Assembly (NCBI GenBank): GCA_031255055.1
Contig: JAIRTG010000052.1
Location: forward strand, 1-8,313
Direction of reading: 5' to 3'
Length of the DNA stretch: 8,313 bases
Origin: Prevotellaceae bacterium
GTDB lineage: Bacteria; Bacteroidota; Bacteroidia; Bacteroidales; Paludibacteraceae
Shown here piece by piece: positions 7,301 to 8,313 of the stretch. A model generated the notes under the pieces. That model made no database searches and was not told the DNA's origin. It saw only the letters and a list, made by a program, of their open reading frames with translations. Within the stretch, counting starts at the first letter, position 1. Every line of letters starts with the position of its first letter. The position numbers and the translations under genes were made by a program.

Positions 7301-8158
7301 GGAATAGCGCATCCGTGAGGGGTCGTCCAAGTCTTTTCCCGTACTGAGACAAATCAGGCGATCGTGCGCCTCTCCGTGTTCTTCTTCCACGAAATGGACG
7401 TCGTTTGTAGCGATAATCTTTGTATTTGTTTTCCGCGCCAAATTGATTAGCTCCACATTTTGACGCTGCTGTTTTTCGTATATGGAACGATCTGCGTTTG
7501 GCTTATCGGTTTTATGGCGTTGCAATTCGATATAGAAATCGTCGCCGAAAACGCGCTTATGCCAAAGGACGGCTTCTTCGGCCGCTTTCAAATCGCCAGC
7601 TTCGATTTTTTTATGGATTTCGCCGCCGAGACAGGCCGATGTAGCAATCAGTCCTTCGCTATATTTTTCGAGCAGTTGATGGTCGATTCGCGGTCGATAG
7701 TAGAAGCCGTCGATATAAGCGACCGACACCATTTTGCACAGGTTATGATAGCCCGTCAGGTTTTTGGCGAGCAGCACCAGGTGATACCCGCTACGGTCTT
7801 CCTGCAATTCTTTTTTGGCGAGTCCTCTTCGGGCGACATACGTTTCGCAGCCCAGAATCGGCTTCAGCAATTTTTTTTGCGTCGCGGTTATTTTTTCTTC
7901 TATCGTCCGTATTTCTTCGTCCGACAGATGTTCATTTGTCAGCGATCGATTCAGTTCGTTCAGTTCTTTTTTTGTTCCGCCGTTTTTTTTAGCCACACAG
8001 TTGCAGAACTCTTTTATACCGAACATAGCACCATGGTCGGTCAATGCCACGGCGGGCATACCGTATTTTATTGCTTTATCAACAACGGCGGGAATTGTGG
8101 ACATACCATCAAGAATCGAATAATGCGAGTGCAGGTGCAGATGAACGAAAGATTTCAT
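4361..8158 (-). CDS. dnaE: DNA polymerase III alpha subunit (replicative polymerase)
   Basis: This is a complete 1265-aa DnaE1-type alpha subunit, the catalytic polymerase of the replisome, somewhat longer than the 1160 aa of E. coli. The order is PHP domain (about 1-290), palm, thumb and fingers (about 290-850), tandem HhH and clamp-binding region (about 860-1020), OB fold (about 1083-1145) and C-terminal region. The PHP domain keeps likely metal ligands lost in E. coli: H8, H10, H12, D41-H42, E105, H126, D253 and H255. A built-in proofreading exonuclease is therefore possible, as known for other intact-PHP polymerases. Polymerase motifs are GPGRGSAAGS (437-446), PDIDIDF (478-484, with likely catalytic D481 and D483) and KMDFLGLKT (645-653, D647 the likely third Asp). 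RFGLGGIKGVGKGAV (914-928) is HhH-like. The beta-clamp motif appears as TNSLF (1010-1014), without the usual Gln. A charged helical insert (about 60-98) lies inside the PHP domain. ATG at 8158 gives the family N-terminus FVHLHLHSHYS. trxA lies downstream on the same strand. Confidence 0.98.
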   Translation of the reverse strand: MKSFVHLHLHSHYSILDGMSTIPAVVDKAIKYGMPAVALTDHGAMFGIKEFCNCVAKKNGGTKKELNELNRSLTNEHLSDEEIRTIEEKITATQKKLLKPILGCETYVARRGLAKKELQEDRSGYHLVLLAKNLTGYHNLCKMVSVAYIDGFYYRPRIDHQLLEKYSEGLIATSACLGGEIHKKIEAGDLKAAEEAVLWHKRVFGDDFYIELQRHKTDKPNADRSIYEKQQRQNVELINLARKTNTKIIATNDVHFVEEEHGEAHDRLICLSTGKDLDDPSRMRYSKQEWMKTPEEMWRIFSDIPEALENTLEIADKIEFYTIDSDPMMPVYPIPESFGTETAYREKYTEALLREEFGNSYDSLGGYEKVIRVKLEADFLHELAWEGAKKRYSNITDELIDRVEFELNVMKTMGFPGYFLIVQDFISAARKMDVSVGPGRGSAAGSVVAYCLGITDIDPLKYDLLFERFLNPDRISMPDIDIDFDDDGRGQVLRWVTEKYGKERVAHIITYGTMATKSSIKDVARVQKLPLSESERLAKLVPAGFSENKNGENTKVNITNCLKYVPELRSARYSDNSLLSDTLKYAEMLEGTVRQVGVHACGVIIGADDLSNVVPLSTAMDKETQEEMLVTQYEGSVIEEVGLIKMDFLGLKTLSIIKEAIANIKKSKGIDIEIDKIPIDDAKTYDLFSKGQTVGTFQFESPGMQKYLMQLQPSKFEDLIAMNALYRPGPMQYIPQFIRRKHGKEAIDYPFPEMEKRLEDTYGITVYQEQVMLLSRDLAGFTRGQSDELRKAMGKKMIDKMAALKVKFIEGATKNGFGPIEKIEKIWNDWAEFAKYAFNKSHATCYSLVAYQTAYLKAHYPSEFMAANLTRNIADIKEVAKFMDESKSMGINVLGPDINESDLTFSVNKDGDIRFGLGGIKGVGKGAVAAIVEEREKNGKFTSIFDFFERVNLTACNKKTIESLGLSGAFDNLGDVHREQLFVENSKGEIVMETLLRYGNKYQSDKAFLTNSLFGGDDSVEISKPEIPFASEWSPLQKLNKEKELIGIYLSAHPLDEYEFEIKHVCNTRTTELKNPEELLGRSLKIGGIVTDFRHGKTKNDRPYGVLTLEDYEGSFDFYLFGDTYLDFSKYMIKDMYLYLQGVAQEKGADFKNKWKKPESPDAVKEYEVKIRSIDDLASIKNNLVKDVKVSIPLDRLTDELAGEMINMIKGNSGKTNVYFQIYDKMENHNIRLFSRQYRIDINKQVYLALKTKLENEIIDEFDVN

Positions 8159-8194
8159 ATTTTTTTACGGATTATATAGCACTTTATAAACAAA

Positions 8195-8224
8195 ATCAAC
8201 TCCGGGATACCTTCCGGAGTTGAT
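8195..8224 (-). terminator. Hairpin upstream of dnaE, probable terminator of the preceding gene
   Basis: ATCAACTCCGG (8195-8205) and CCGGAGTTGAT (8214-8224) form a perfect 11-bp stem with an 8-nt loop. On the minus strand the stem runs into TTTTGTTTAT, a moderate T tract; on the plus strand no T tract follows. It would therefore end a minus-strand gene lying beyond the right edge. If dnaE transcription begins upstream of it, it would instead be a leader hairpin of dnaE. Confidence 0.55.
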
Positions 8225-8247
8225 AGAATGGTTTCACTTACGGAGAT

Positions 8248-8255
8248 TAAAGATA
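8248..8255 (-). promoter_or_regulatory. Weak candidate -7 element for dnaE
   Basis: The minus strand reads TATCTTTA, one base off the Bacteroidota TAnnTTTG consensus, with only a T-rich tract at the -33 position. Use of this site would put the 8195-8224 hairpin in the dnaE leader, which conflicts with that hairpin being an efficient terminator. Confidence 0.25.
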
Positions 8256-8294
8256 TACGGTTTTTATGGAGATAAAAAGAAAAAGCGAATAAAG

Positions 8295-8303
8295 TTATCC
8301 ACA
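8295..8303 (+). promoter_or_regulatory. Perfect DnaA box
   Basis: TTATCCACA matches the consensus TTATNCACA exactly. It lies about 140 nt upstream of dnaE, just before the window edge. A single box could be chance or could link expression of the replication gene to DnaA. No second box, AT-rich unwinding region or iterons are visible, so there is no case for an origin from this window alone. Confidence 0.45.
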
Positions 8304-8313
8304 AAGCGATTAA

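Noticed and set aside
8295..8313. Replication origin at the right edge
   Set aside because: Only one DnaA box is visible, with no cluster, no unwinding element and no dnaA or dnaN gene in view.

Overview
The window looks like a piece of a Bacteroidales-type (Bacteroidota) chromosome. The evidence is the character of the DnaE and thioredoxin proteins, the A-rich leaders without strong Shine-Dalgarno sites, and a TACCTTTG promoter element of the Bacteroidota type (-7 TAnnTTTG) in front of trxA. The genus cannot be fixed from the sequence alone. All four credible genes lie on the minus strand, so they read from right to left.

Right part (about 3780-8313), housekeeping: dnaE (replicative DNA polymerase III alpha subunit, 1265 aa, apparently intact PHP metal site) is followed by trxA (105-aa thioredoxin, WCGPC). 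trxA has its own promoter-like element and a strong intrinsic terminator. Upstream of dnaE are a perfect 11-bp hairpin (probably the terminator of a gene beyond the right edge) and a perfect DnaA box, TTATCCACA.

Middle (about 2556-3780), about 1.2 kb without a convincing gene. The left half holds degenerate short repeats and an AT-rich stretch. The right half (3227-3711) holds a striking structured array: three hairpins capped by a GTGA tetraloop are spaced exactly 228 bp apart, and the two intervening units carry matching sets of smaller hairpins with compensatory base changes. I do not recognise this family.

Left part (269-2555), an accessory-looking two-gene unit. A two-helix membrane protein with a cytoplasmic domain that looks like a phospholipase-D fold without its catalytic motif overlaps by 32 nt with a divergent Elp3-like radical SAM/GNAT protein. 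The Elp3-like protein lacks the usual N-terminal extension and has altered residues at the SAM-binding position. Short repeats of related sequence lie on both sides of the pair. Downstream of it (1-149) is a very GC-rich block with several hairpins and a C10 run, bounded by 13-bp inverted repeats, like a miniature inverted-repeat element. This pair is the best candidate here for an undescribed system. A tRNA-modification or acylation role coupled to a membrane protein is inference only.
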